This document shows positions 23,010 through 32,179 of a stretch of DNA of 64,000 bases, piece after piece. The DNA lies in the NCBI RefSeq assembly GCF_033807535.1, contig NZ_CP136856.1, positions 925,001 to 989,000 on the forward strand, in the 5' to 3' direction. The first letter of the stretch is position 1. Every line of letters begins with the position of its first letter. The position numbers were made by a program, and so were the translations under genes. Source of the stretch: Oceanisphaera sp. IT1-181. GTDB taxonomy: Bacteria > Pseudomonadota > Gammaproteobacteria > Enterobacterales > Aeromonadaceae. The notes below the pieces were generated by a model, which searched no databases, was not told the origin of the DNA, and was given only the letters and a program-made list of their open reading frames with translations.

Positions 23010-23561
23010 TTATAGCGTGGCGATCAGATCAAGACTCACCACTAGGTCCTCACCTAAGGCTTGCAGCTGCTGCAGTAGGTCGTGCAGCAATTGGCCATAC
23101 GGCAAGTTGATCATAAAGTTAGCTTCAAAAACCTGGGTGTCGGTCGTGGGCGCCGCATAGCTGGCGGTGTGCAGTGATTTAATGCGGACATTGAGCGGTG
23201 CTAGCACCTCGAACAGCTCGGCCATGATGCCGGGGCGCTCAATGGCCGTCACCGTGAGGTGTGCCGCTTGGCCCATGGGCGTTGCCCCTCGGGCGGTTAA
23301 TACTTGTATTTTCAGGTCGGGTAATTGTTGTAGCGCTTGGCTGAGTGGCGCACTGTGAATAATTGGGACTTGGATCTCTAACAGGCCCGCAATGTGTCCG
23401 GCCAGCTCGGTCAGATGACTGGCTTGCCAACTGCCTTGATGCTGTTTGATAAGGGTGGCGACCTGAGCAAGCAACGCGACGTTATCTGGGCCTACTTTAT
23501 CATCGGCATCGATTTTCTCTGCATCAATTGAACCAAGAAGGGTAACGATGAGCGTCTGCAT
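23010..23561 (-). CDS. GcvR-like double ACT-domain regulator
   Basis: A 183-residue protein resembling the glycine cleavage system transcriptional repressor GcvR. The second ACT domain is clear (about 94-180, starting AHLTVTAIERPGIMAELFEVLAPLNVRIKSL). The first (about 1-70) is divergent and lacks the usual DRPGIV core (it has GPDNVALLAQVATLIKQ). The start at 23561 has GGAAG upstream; the longer frame to 23615 is not supported. If it acts like GcvR it would antagonise a GcvA-type activator of the gcv operon, whose genes are at 57-62 kb; no gcvA is seen in the window. Confidence 0.7.
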   Translation of the reverse strand: MQTLIVTLLGSIDAEKIDADDKVGPDNVALLAQVATLIKQHQGSWQASHLTELAGHIAGLLEIQVPIIHSAPLSQALQQLPDLKIQVLTARGATPMGQAAHLTVTAIERPGIMAELFEVLAPLNVRIKSLHTASYAAPTTDTQVFEANFMINLPYGQLLHDLLQQLQALGEDLVVSLDLIATL

Positions 23562-23718
23562 GATAGCTTCCAAGCAAAAAAGATAGATATGTTCAAGATA
23601 GTCGTGTCTGACCAAAAACGAATAAATCCCTCACACCCCACATTCTTTTCTCCTATAGGTGCCAGTTAGTGACTGGCCGCTATCACTTCAGGGGCGACTG
23701 TCGCTTCTTCTCCGATTA

Positions 23719-23752
23719 CTGTCACATAGTTGTCATATCTTGCCCCTACAAT
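23719..23752 (+). promoter_or_regulatory. Pho box and promoter of pstCAB-phoU
   Basis: CTGTCAC-N4-TTGTCAT (23719-23736) is a near-consensus Pho box; the -10 TACAAT (23747-23752) begins exactly 10 bp after it. This is a textbook PhoB-activated promoter arrangement, 33 bp before the pstC start. Confidence 0.88.
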
Positions 23753-23784
23753 AAACACCACTGGATATTTATCGAGGTGGACCC

Positions 23785-26034
23785 ATGTCAACCCAAACTC
23801 AAGCCCAAGCCCTTGCTTTGTCGGGCAGTCGCAAGCGCTGGTTGAAAGACCGCATAGCGCAAATCGGCGTGACCACCGGCGGCATTTTGGTGCTGGTGAC
23901 TTTATTATTGATTTTCTTATATCTGCTCTATGTGGTTAAACCCATTTTTGATAGTGCGCGGGTGGAGCCGGGTGCTGAATTCAGCTTGCAGGAACGCAGC
24001 GCCGGCACTAGTCGAGAATTGGGCGAGACGGTGTTGCTGGGGGTAGAAGAGCAAAATGAGTTGGTGTATCGCTTTAACGATCAAGGTGACGTCGATTTTT
24101 ATTCTTTGCCACAACAGGGTAAGCGCGTTCATAGCCTGAATATCGACCGCGAGGTGACCAGTGTCGCCCGCAGCATTAGTCATAATATGGTGGCCTATGG
24201 CCTGATTGACGGCACCATTATGGTGCTGACGCCTAAGTTTAACGTCAGTTATCCGGATAATATTCGCACCATTGACCCACAAGTGACCTTTCCGTTTGGC
24301 GAGCAGCCCTTAGTGGTGGACGAGGCAGGGCAGAGCCTTACTCAGCTTAGCGTGACCAGCCAAGGTCAAGACTTGCTGGTGGCCGGTATTACTGAGTCAG
24401 GTCGTGGCGTGCTGACGCGTTTTGCCGGCAAAGAAAACTTTATGACCGGTGAAGTGGAGCTCAGCTCGACTCAAGTCGAGATTCCAGGCTTGCCCAGTGA
24501 CGTGGATCAGTTATTGCTGACGCCGAATCTGCGCTTCTTGTTTGCGCGCAGCAAAAACGAAGTGTATGTGTTTGATGTGCGCAACATCAATAAAGTGGCG
24601 CTGCGCAACGTGCTCACCATGAATGCCAAAGGTGCCAATATTACGACCTTAAGCCTATTGTCAGGTGGTAACTCGATTTTGGTGGCCAACGATAACGGTA
24701 AAATATCTCAGTGGTTTGAAGTGGCGCGTGACGGCAAGCGTGAGTTTATCTTTATTCGCGACTTTGCCACCCAAGGCGCAGTGACCCAAATTACTTCTGA
24801 GATAAATCGTAAAGGATTTATTACCACGTCCAGCACGGGCAGCTTAGATATTTTCCACACTACCGGTGGCTCGCGACTGTTTTCTGCTCCCTTAGCTGAG
24901 TCGCCGGTGTCGGCGCTGGCCATGTCGCCGCGCAACTCCATGTTGTTGATGCAAAGCGGCGATACTGTTTCCACCTTTTATGTGGAAAATGAACACCCCG
25001 AAGTCACCTGGCGCGCGCTCTGGACCAAGGTGTGGTACGAAGGCTACCCCGAGCCTCAGTATGTGTGGCAGTCCACGTCGGGCAGCAGTGACTTTGAGTC
25101 TAAGTTGAGCTTGGTGCCTATCTCGTTTGGTACCCTGAAAGCGGCATTTTATGCCCTGTTGTTTGCCATCCCTATTGCCATTGCCGGTGCGGTGTACACC
25201 GCTTACTTTATGTCGTCGGGCCTGCGCAAAGTGGTTAAGCCTACGGTGGAGATCATGGAGGCCCTGCCAACGGTGATTCTGGGCTTTTTGGCAGGACTTT
25301 GGCTGGCACCCTTAATTGAAGGTCATTTGCCGGGCATGGTGATATTGCTGGTGATGCTACCGGTGTCGATTTTGGTAATGGCCTTTGCTTGGCATCACCT
25401 GCCTAAGTCTTTGCGCAATTGGGTGCCGGAAGGTTGGCAATGCATTATCTTGCTGCCGCTGGTGATCTTGGTTGGCTGGAGCTCTTTTGCTTTAAGCCCT
25501 TGGGTAGAAGACGTGTTGTTTGGCGGTGACGCCCGCGGCTTTTTGACCAACGAACTGGGCATTGGCTTTGATCAACGCAACTCTCTGGTGGTGGGTATTG
25601 CCATGGGCTTTGCGGTTATTCCCACCATCTTCTCCATTGCCGAAGATGCGGTGTTTTCGGTACCCCGGCATTTAACTAACGGCTCACTGGCGCTGGGTGC
25701 TACTACCTGGCAAACCCTGACCCGTGTGGTCATGCTGACCGCCAGTCCGGGTATTTTCTCCGCCGTGATGATGGGCTTAGGCCGAGCGGTAGGCGAAACC
25801 ATGATAGTGCTGATGGCCACCGGCAATACGCCGGTGATGGATCTCAGTATCTTTAGCGGCATGCGCACCTTGGCGGCCAATATAGCGGTGGAAATGCCAG
25901 AGGCGGAAGTCAACAGCTCACATTATCGAGTGTTGTTCTTGGCCGCGTTTGTGCTGTTTATTTTCACTTTCATGTTTAACACGGTTGCTGAGTTTGTTCG
26001 CCAGCGACTGCGTGACAAATACAGTTCAATGTAG
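23785..26034 (+). CDS. pstC: Phosphate ABC transporter permease PstC, extended form
   Basis: Inner-membrane permease of the Pst importer. At 749 residues it is over twice the E. coli length (319). One membrane helix (about 33-53) is followed by about 400 residues with repeating short WD40/propeller-like strands (VDFYSLPQQGKRV, GTIMVLTPKFNV, EVYVFDVRNINK, GSLDIFHTTGG), predicted periplasmic. The permease domain starts near 450, with six helices and the EAA-like loop GATTWQTLTRVVMLTASPGI (about 639-658). Extended PstC proteins are known from Vibrio and Pseudomonas; the role of the extra domain is unclear. Confidence 0.93.
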   Translation: MSTQTQAQALALSGSRKRWLKDRIAQIGVTTGGILVLVTLLLIFLYLLYVVKPIFDSARVEPGAEFSLQERSAGTSRELGETVLLGVEEQNELVYRFNDQGDVDFYSLPQQGKRVHSLNIDREVTSVARSISHNMVAYGLIDGTIMVLTPKFNVSYPDNIRTIDPQVTFPFGEQPLVVDEAGQSLTQLSVTSQGQDLLVAGITESGRGVLTRFAGKENFMTGEVELSSTQVEIPGLPSDVDQLLLTPNLRFLFARSKNEVYVFDVRNINKVALRNVLTMNAKGANITTLSLLSGGNSILVANDNGKISQWFEVARDGKREFIFIRDFATQGAVTQITSEINRKGFITTSSTGSLDIFHTTGGSRLFSAPLAESPVSALAMSPRNSMLLMQSGDTVSTFYVENEHPEVTWRALWTKVWYEGYPEPQYVWQSTSGSSDFESKLSLVPISFGTLKAAFYALLFAIPIAIAGAVYTAYFMSSGLRKVVKPTVEIMEALPTVILGFLAGLWLAPLIEGHLPGMVILLVMLPVSILVMAFAWHHLPKSLRNWVPEGWQCIILLPLVILVGWSSFALSPWVEDVLFGGDARGFLTNELGIGFDQRNSLVVGIAMGFAVIPTIFSIAEDAVFSVPRHLTNGSLALGATTWQTLTRVVMLTASPGIFSAVMMGLGRAVGETMIVLMATGNTPVMDLSIFSGMRTLAANIAVEMPEAEVNSSHYRVLFLAAFVLFIFTFMFNTVAEFVRQRLRDKYSSM

Positions 26035-26045
26035 GGGCGGACCAC

Positions 26046-27695
26046 ATGAATAAATGGTTTAAATCGGGCGCGCCTTGGATCTGGATGACCGGCGGTGCCG
26101 TGAGCGTCAGTTTGGTGGCGGTATTGGGTTTATTACTGCTGATTGGCTGGCGCGGGCTGACCTTTTTCTGGCCGCACAGTATCTATGAGTGGCAGGTGAG
26201 TACGCCGGCGGGCGAGCAGTATACGGTGATTGGTGAAATTCATGATCGCGAGCAAGTGTCACTGGCGCAGCTGCGTGGCGCCGGTCTGGCCATGGAAGGG
26301 GTGACGGCTGAGACTTTAACGCGTTTTTTAATTAAAACCGGTAACCGAGAGTTTGTACCGCTCGATTTTCGCTGGTTACTGGAAACCAACATTGCGTCTC
26401 GGGCGCAGCCGACTGATTTAGTGGTGTTAGAGCGCTCTAATAACGGCAATTTTTACGGTTATCTGGAGCAGGTGCGCCAAGGTGACAATGCGGTAAGTGG
26501 CGACTTGCGTGAGCAGTTGCGTGACAGACTCGAACGGGTGCAGAATCTTAACCGTGAGATGAAGTCACTACAAAGAGGCGACATTGGCAGTATTAGTTAT
26601 CAGCTTGAGCAGCTACGCCTAAAGCAGCGCCGCTTAGAGCTTGAAGGAACGGCCACAGAGAGTGCATTGGCGGATATTCGCAGTCAGGAGCAGCAGCTTA
26701 GAGCCGATTACCAGGTGTTAGAGAAGCAATTATTTGCACTGCGCACCGAGTCGCAGCGCGATAATATTGTGGTGCGTGATATGCGCGGCGAGTCGGTAAC
26801 CTTGTCGTTGGGTAGCGTATTGGATGCCACTTGGCCCAATGACATGGGAACCCTGGCCAAAGCGCTACACTGGTTTTCACAAATAGGTAAGTTTGTGAGT
26901 GGTGAACCCCGTGAAGCCAACACCGAAGGCGGCGTGTTTCCAGCCATCTTTGGCACCGTATTTATGGTGATCTTGATGGCCATTATCGTCACGCCGCTGG
27001 GTGTGGTGGCGGCGATTTATCTGCACGAATATGCGGGCAAAAATAACCTGACCAAAATGATCCGCATCGCCGTGATCAACTTAGCCGGGGTGCCGTCCAT
27101 CGTGTATGGCGTGTTTGGTTTGGGCTTCTTCGTGTATATGGTCGGCGGCTCGCTGGATCAGCTATTTTATCCGGAATCCTTACCCACGCCGACCTTTGGC
27201 TCGCCTGGGGTGTTGTGGTCCGCGTTAACGCTGGCGATTTTAACCTTGCCGGTGGTTATCGTCTCCACCGAAGAGGGCTTGTCGCGCATACCCAGCTCTG
27301 TACGCCAAGGGTCACTGGCCTTGGGCGCTACCAAAGCGGAAACCTTATGGCGCATCGTTATCCCCATGGCGAGTCCTGCCATTATGACCGGGCTTATTTT
27401 GGCCATTGCCCGCGCGGCGGGAGAGGTCGCACCCTTGATGCTAGTGGGTGTGGTAAAGCTGGCGCCCAACTTGCCGGTAGACGGTAACTTTCCTTTTCTA
27501 CATGTAGAGCGAAAATTCATGCACTTGGGCTTTCACATCTACGACGTGGGTTTTCAAAGCCCGAACGTAGAGGCGGCACGCCCCTTGGTTTACGCCACTT
27601 CTTTCTTGCTGGTCACGGTAATAGTGGGGCTGAACTTGACGGCAATTGGCATCCGTAATCACCTGCGGGAAAAATTCCGCTCTCTCGATCAATAA
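26046..27695 (+). CDS. pstA: Phosphate ABC transporter permease PstA, extended form
   Basis: Second Pst permease, 549 residues against 296 in E. coli. A first membrane helix (about 18-40) precedes an extension of about 230 residues that includes a strong coiled coil (about 155-240, LREQLRDRLERVQNLNREM onward). The permease domain begins near 300, with the EAA-like loop GATKAETLWRIVIPMASPAI (about 427-446). The matched enlargement of PstC and PstA suggests the extensions interact with each other or with PstS. It starts 11 bp after pstC. Confidence 0.94.
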   Translation: MNKWFKSGAPWIWMTGGAVSVSLVAVLGLLLLIGWRGLTFFWPHSIYEWQVSTPAGEQYTVIGEIHDREQVSLAQLRGAGLAMEGVTAETLTRFLIKTGNREFVPLDFRWLLETNIASRAQPTDLVVLERSNNGNFYGYLEQVRQGDNAVSGDLREQLRDRLERVQNLNREMKSLQRGDIGSISYQLEQLRLKQRRLELEGTATESALADIRSQEQQLRADYQVLEKQLFALRTESQRDNIVVRDMRGESVTLSLGSVLDATWPNDMGTLAKALHWFSQIGKFVSGEPREANTEGGVFPAIFGTVFMVILMAIIVTPLGVVAAIYLHEYAGKNNLTKMIRIAVINLAGVPSIVYGVFGLGFFVYMVGGSLDQLFYPESLPTPTFGSPGVLWSALTLAILTLPVVIVSTEEGLSRIPSSVRQGSLALGATKAETLWRIVIPMASPAIMTGLILAIARAAGEVAPLMLVGVVKLAPNLPVDGNFPFLHVERKFMHLGFHIYDVGFQSPNVEAARPLVYATSFLLVTVIVGLNLTAIGIRNHLREKFRSLDQ

Positions 27696-27747
27696 GCGGT
27701 GCGCCTGTGATTTGCTTGCGCCAGAGACCCCAGTTTGAGGTAATAAT

Positions 27748-28584
27748 ATGATGAACATCGCCATGCCTAACAATCAGCACATGAGCCAAGAGCAGAATGT
27801 CACGCTAGAGCCGCAGCGCATGAGTGCGGAGCAAAAAGCATTGGAAATACGTAACCTGAATTTATTCTATGGTGGGAAGCAGGCGTTATTTGACGTCAAT
27901 ATGAACATTGCCAAAGGTCAGGTAACGGCATTTATCGGGCCTTCGGGCTGTGGTAAGTCAACCTTGCTGCGGTGTATTAATCGCATGAACGATTTAGTAG
28001 ATCATTGCCGCATAGAAGGCGAGATCCTGTTACACGAGCAAAATATCTACCACAAAAGTGTGGATGTGGCGGCTTTGCGCCGTCGGGTGGGCATGGTGTT
28101 TCAGCGGCCCAACCCTTTCCCGAAGACCATTTATGAAAATGTGGTGTACGGTTTGCGCCTGCAAGGGATCAACGACCGCCGCCGACTGGATGATGCGGTG
28201 GAGCGATCGCTGCGCGGTGCGGCATTGTGGGATGAGGCTAAAGACAGATTGCATGAAAATGCCTTTGGCCTGTCTGGCGGTCAGCAACAGCGTTTGGTGA
28301 TAGCGCGCGCCATTGCCATAGAGCCTGAAGTGTTATTGCTCGATGAGCCTACCTCGGCCTTGGATCCGATTTCGACCTTGGTGATTGAAGAATTGATCCA
28401 CACCTTAAAAGATCAGTTTACGGTGGTCATCGTCACCCACAATATGCAACAAGCGGCGCGGGTGTCTGACAACACGGCGTTTATGTATATGGGTGAGCTG
28501 ATTGAATACACAGACACCAATACCTTATTTACCACGCCGACTAAAAAGAAGACCGAAGACTACATTACCGGTCGCTACGGTTAA
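27748..28584 (+). CDS. pstB: Phosphate ABC transporter ATPase PstB
   Basis: ATP-binding subunit of the Pst importer. Walker A GPSGCGKST (about 71-79), Q-loop FQRPNPFPKTIYENV, signature LSGGQQQRL and Walker B LLLDEPTSALD are intact, and the switch histidine is in VTHNMQQAARVSD. It is 278 residues; the first 30 form a low-similarity leader with several Met codons, so a later start is possible. It follows pstA by 52 bp and precedes phoU by 11 bp. Confidence 0.96.
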   Translation: MMNIAMPNNQHMSQEQNVTLEPQRMSAEQKALEIRNLNLFYGGKQALFDVNMNIAKGQVTAFIGPSGCGKSTLLRCINRMNDLVDHCRIEGEILLHEQNIYHKSVDVAALRRRVGMVFQRPNPFPKTIYENVVYGLRLQGINDRRRLDDAVERSLRGAALWDEAKDRLHENAFGLSGGQQQRLVIARAIAIEPEVLLLDEPTSALDPISTLVIEELIHTLKDQFTVVIVTHNMQQAARVSDNTAFMYMGELIEYTDTNTLFTTPTKKKTEDYITGRYG

Positions 28585-28595
28585 GGAACCAGCAG

Positions 28596-29300
28596 ATGAA
28601 TCAGCAAAAACTCAATAAACATATTTCTGGCCAGTTTAATGCGGAGCTCGAAGAGGTACGCAATCAGGTGCTGGTGATGGGCGGCTTGGTCGAGCAACAG
28701 CTCAGCGATGCTATTACTGCGATGCACAAGCAAGATCTCGATCTGGCACGCCAAACTGTCGCCAGAGACCAAGAGGTTAACGCACTAGAAGTGGAGATAG
28801 CTGAAGACTGCACCCGTATTATCGCTAAACGCCAGCCCGCAGCGTCGGATTTACGACTGGTATTGGTGGTGCTAAAAACCATTACTGATTTAGAGCGGAT
28901 CGGCGATGCTGCTAAGCGCATTAGCCGTATGGTTATCGATAATGCCGATCAACCACAGCCGCCTTTGGTGTCGATTGAAAATATGGGACGGCGCGCGGTG
29001 AGCATGCTGCATCAAGGCTTGGATGCGTTTGCGCGTATGGACTTAACGGCCGCTATTGCAGTGCACAAACAAGATAGTCAGCTGAATCGTGATTATGAGT
29101 CTATAGTACGTGAGCTGATGACATTTATGATGGAGGATCCGCGATCGATCCCGCAGGTGCTTAAAGTACTTTGGTGTGTACGCTCGCTAGAGCGGGTAGG
29201 GGACCGCGTGCAGCACCTGTGTGAATACATCATTTATTTTGTGAAAGGCAAAGATGTGCGCCACCGCAGTGACGAAGATATTTACAATTTATTAGACTAA
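28596..29300 (+). CDS. phoU: Phosphate signalling protein PhoU
   Basis: Cytoplasmic negative regulator that links the Pst transporter to PhoR. The 234-residue length and two three-helix PhoU repeats are typical. Each repeat carries the conserved metal-binding E(R)xxD motif: LERIGDAAKRI (about 92-102) and LERVGDRVQHL (about 199-209). Last gene of the pst operon; a weak hairpin (CCAGTA/TACTGG, 29349-29370) follows. Confidence 0.96.
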   Translation: MNQQKLNKHISGQFNAELEEVRNQVLVMGGLVEQQLSDAITAMHKQDLDLARQTVARDQEVNALEVEIAEDCTRIIAKRQPAASDLRLVLVVLKTITDLERIGDAAKRISRMVIDNADQPQPPLVSIENMGRRAVSMLHQGLDAFARMDLTAAIAVHKQDSQLNRDYESIVRELMTFMMEDPRSIPQVLKVLWCVRSLERVGDRVQHLCEYIIYFVKGKDVRHRSDEDIYNLLD

Positions 29301-29654
29301 AAACTAAGCGCGCTCGTAAGTTAACGCCAGCCTGCGTGATTTATGTGGCCAGTAGCCCTGACATTACTGGGTGTATTTTTCGCAATAAAAGCGAAATTTA
29401 TCGCTGCAGGGAAGAAAATGCTGAGTTTATAGTCAAATTGTTTTTTATTTTTTAAGCTGCTATCTATTTGAATTTTAAGTGTTTTAATTCACATAGTGAA
29501 TATTTATGCACAATTGGCATAGATTGCGCTGTTACTAATAGCAATTCATTTTTGCCTCTGACTCCCTACAAGGGGTAAACTATGAAACCAAGCGATTAGG
29601 GTTAGTAATCGGTCTTAAACACACTACTGACAACTAGAATAGAAGAAGAAAAAT
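29301..29654. other. Non-coding leader region of glcB
   Basis: AT-rich 354 bp. Contains the weak hairpin after phoU (29349-29370) and a minimal open frame at 29582-29599 (MKPSD and stop) with AAGGGG six bases upstream, a possible leader peptide. No recognised riboswitch seen. Confidence 0.4.
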
Positions 29655-31835
29655 ATGACGGAACGTACTCATCTCGGCACTTTACAAGTTGCTACCGTTC
29701 TTCATGATCTGGTAGTAAACGAAATTATTCCCGGCACTGGTGTTGAGCCAGCAGCATTTTGGGCAGGTATGGAACAGATCGTTAACGATTTGGCTCCTAA
29801 AAACCGCGCTCTGCTAGAAAAGCGGGAAGCCTTGCAACACCAAATCGATGAATGGCACCAGGCTAATGCCGGTTCTTCGTTTGATGCGGCAACTTACAAG
29901 AAGTTCTTAACTGACATCGGCTATTTATTGCCGGCTGCAGCAGACTTCACCATTACCACTACTAATGTTGACGCTGAACTGGCTACCTTAGCCGGCCCGC
30001 AACTGGTGGTACCTGTGAACAATGCTCGCTTCGCGCTCAATGCCGCGAACGCTCGTTGGGGTAGCTTGTATGACGCCCTTTACGGCAGTGACGCTATTTC
30101 TGATAAAGATGGCGCAGAAAAAACCAAAGATTTTAATCCAGCTCGCGCCGCTAAAGTAGTCGCTTGGGGTCGCAATCTGCTGAACCAAGCCGCACCTTTA
30201 GCAGTGGGCAGCCACGCAGACGCGACCACTTACGCCATCGTAAACGGTGCACTGCAGATTACGCTGGAAAATGGCGAAGTGACGAGCTTAGCTGATAACA
30301 GCAAGTTTGTGGGTTATAACGGCGACACCGCCGCTCCCAGCTCGGTATTGATCCGAAACAACGGCATTCATATCGAACTGCAATTCGACCCTAATAGCCA
30401 AGTGGGCGCGACTGACAAAGCCGGTATTAAAGACTTAGTGCTGGAAGCTGCGTTATCTACCATCATGGACTGCGAAGATTCCATCGCCGCCGTTGATGCA
30501 GAAGACAAAGTGGGAGTGTATCGCAATTGGTTGGGCCTAATGAAGGGTACCCTGACCGAGAAGATCAAAAAAGGCGATAAAGAGTTCACTCGTAGCCTGA
30601 ACCCGGACCGCGAGTACTTAGCGCCCAACGGTGAAGCCTTCAGCTTACATGGCCGTAGCTTGTTGTTCGTACGTAACGTGGGTCACTTGATGACCAACGA
30701 AGCGGTACTGGACAAAGACGGCAATGAAATACCAGAAGGTATTCTTGATGCCATGGTTACCAGCCTGATTGCGATGCACGACTTGAAAGGCAACAGCGAG
30801 TTCCGTAACTCGCGCACTGGCAGTGTATACATTGTTAAGCCGAAGATGCACGGTCCTGAAGAAGTAGCCTTTGCTTGTGAGCTGTTTGAGCGCACCGAGC
30901 AAGTGCTGGGCTTGAGCCACAATACTCTGAAAGTGGGTATTATGGACGAAGAGCGCCGCACCAGTGTTAACCTCAAGGCCTGTATTGCCGAAGCGAAAGA
31001 ACGTGCGGTGTTTATTAACACCGGCTTCCTCGACCGTACTGGTGATGAAATTCACACCAGCATGGAAGCGGGCCCTGTGGTACGCAAAGGCAACATGCGC
31101 AAGCAAGCCTGGCTCAGCGCCTACGAAAATAACAACGTAGATGTGGGTTTGGCAACGGGCTTACAAGGCAAAGCACAAATTGGTAAAGGCATGTGGGCGA
31201 TTCCAGATAAAATGGCCGAAATGCTCGAAACCAAAATTGTGCATCCCTTAGCCGGTGCTAACACCGCTTGGGTACCTTCGCCAACGGCCGCTACCTTGCA
31301 CGCTACCCATTACCATCAGGTGAATGTGCATGACCGTCAAGACGAGCTGAAGTCTCGCGAAGCAGCTAGCTTAAATGCACTGTTGACCATTCCTTTGCTG
31401 ACTCAAGAAGCAAAAGACAGCCTAACTGCCGCTGAAATCCAGCATGAACTGGATAACAATGCGCAGGGTCTGTTGGGTTATGTGGTGCGTTGGATTGACC
31501 AAGGTGTGGGTGTGTCCAAAGTGCCAGACATTAATGATGTGGGCCTGATGGAAGACCGTGCTACTTTGCGCATCTCAGCCCAGCACATTGCTAACTGGTT
31601 GCGTCACGGTATCTTGAACGAAGAGCAGGTGATGGAGTCCATGAAACGCATGGCCGCCATAGTTGACCAGCAAAACGCCGGTGATACTAAGTACACCAAT
31701 ATGGCACCAAGCTTTGATGGCATCGCCTTTAAAGCGGCTTGTGACTTGGTACTGGAAGGTCGCACTCAGCCAAGTGGTTATACTGAGCCACTGCTGCACG
31801 CTTATCGTCGTAAGCTGAAAGCCCAACAGGCTTAA
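29655..31835 (+). CDS. glcB: Malate synthase G
   Basis: Condenses glyoxylate with acetyl-CoA to form malate (glyoxylate use, cytoplasmic). The 726-residue length and sequence match isoform G (E. coli GlcB 723) rather than the shorter isoform A. Family segments include LEAALSTIMDCEDSIAAVDAEDKV, the magnesium-binding region near VGIMDEERRTSVNLKACI, and the CoA-side WVPSPTAATLHATHYHQ. No isocitrate lyase or glc genes adjoin it. Good terminator downstream. Confidence 0.97.
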   Translation: MTERTHLGTLQVATVLHDLVVNEIIPGTGVEPAAFWAGMEQIVNDLAPKNRALLEKREALQHQIDEWHQANAGSSFDAATYKKFLTDIGYLLPAAADFTITTTNVDAELATLAGPQLVVPVNNARFALNAANARWGSLYDALYGSDAISDKDGAEKTKDFNPARAAKVVAWGRNLLNQAAPLAVGSHADATTYAIVNGALQITLENGEVTSLADNSKFVGYNGDTAAPSSVLIRNNGIHIELQFDPNSQVGATDKAGIKDLVLEAALSTIMDCEDSIAAVDAEDKVGVYRNWLGLMKGTLTEKIKKGDKEFTRSLNPDREYLAPNGEAFSLHGRSLLFVRNVGHLMTNEAVLDKDGNEIPEGILDAMVTSLIAMHDLKGNSEFRNSRTGSVYIVKPKMHGPEEVAFACELFERTEQVLGLSHNTLKVGIMDEERRTSVNLKACIAEAKERAVFINTGFLDRTGDEIHTSMEAGPVVRKGNMRKQAWLSAYENNNVDVGLATGLQGKAQIGKGMWAIPDKMAEMLETKIVHPLAGANTAWVPSPTAATLHATHYHQVNVHDRQDELKSREAASLNALLTIPLLTQEAKDSLTAAEIQHELDNNAQGLLGYVVRWIDQGVGVSKVPDINDVGLMEDRATLRISAQHIANWLRHGILNEEQVMESMKRMAAIVDQQNAGDTKYTNMAPSFDGIAFKAACDLVLEGRTQPSGYTEPLLHAYRRKLKAQQA

Positions 31836-31893
31836 AGCGCCCCGACTCATTGGCCTAGGCCCTTGGTTTGAGGAATACAGTCAGACGAGCACA

Positions 31894-31926
31894 AAAATCC
31901 CCAGCCCTAGCTGGGGATTTTTTTCA
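31894..31926 (+). terminator. Terminator of glcB
   Basis: Stem AATCCCCAGC/GCTGGGGATT (31896-31919), loop CCTA, then seven T. Confidence 0.92.
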
Positions 31927-32179
31927 CCCTAAAATTTAAGCGCCATCAATACTGGTTTGCCGATACTGGTGACCAACGCTGTCTGCCATTCTTCTACAGG
32001 CAAGATAGTGGTTCGCTGTTGCGGGTACAAAACACCCGTCCCTTCACGTTTTACATCGAAAGTTTATCCACGCCGCTGTTTAGTCTGGGTGAATACTGTC
32101 ACTCTTAGCTGTTATTTTTCACTTGTTTTCGCAATTGTTATTACCACTTCACTCACTTAACTTTACGAATAGGGTTGGC

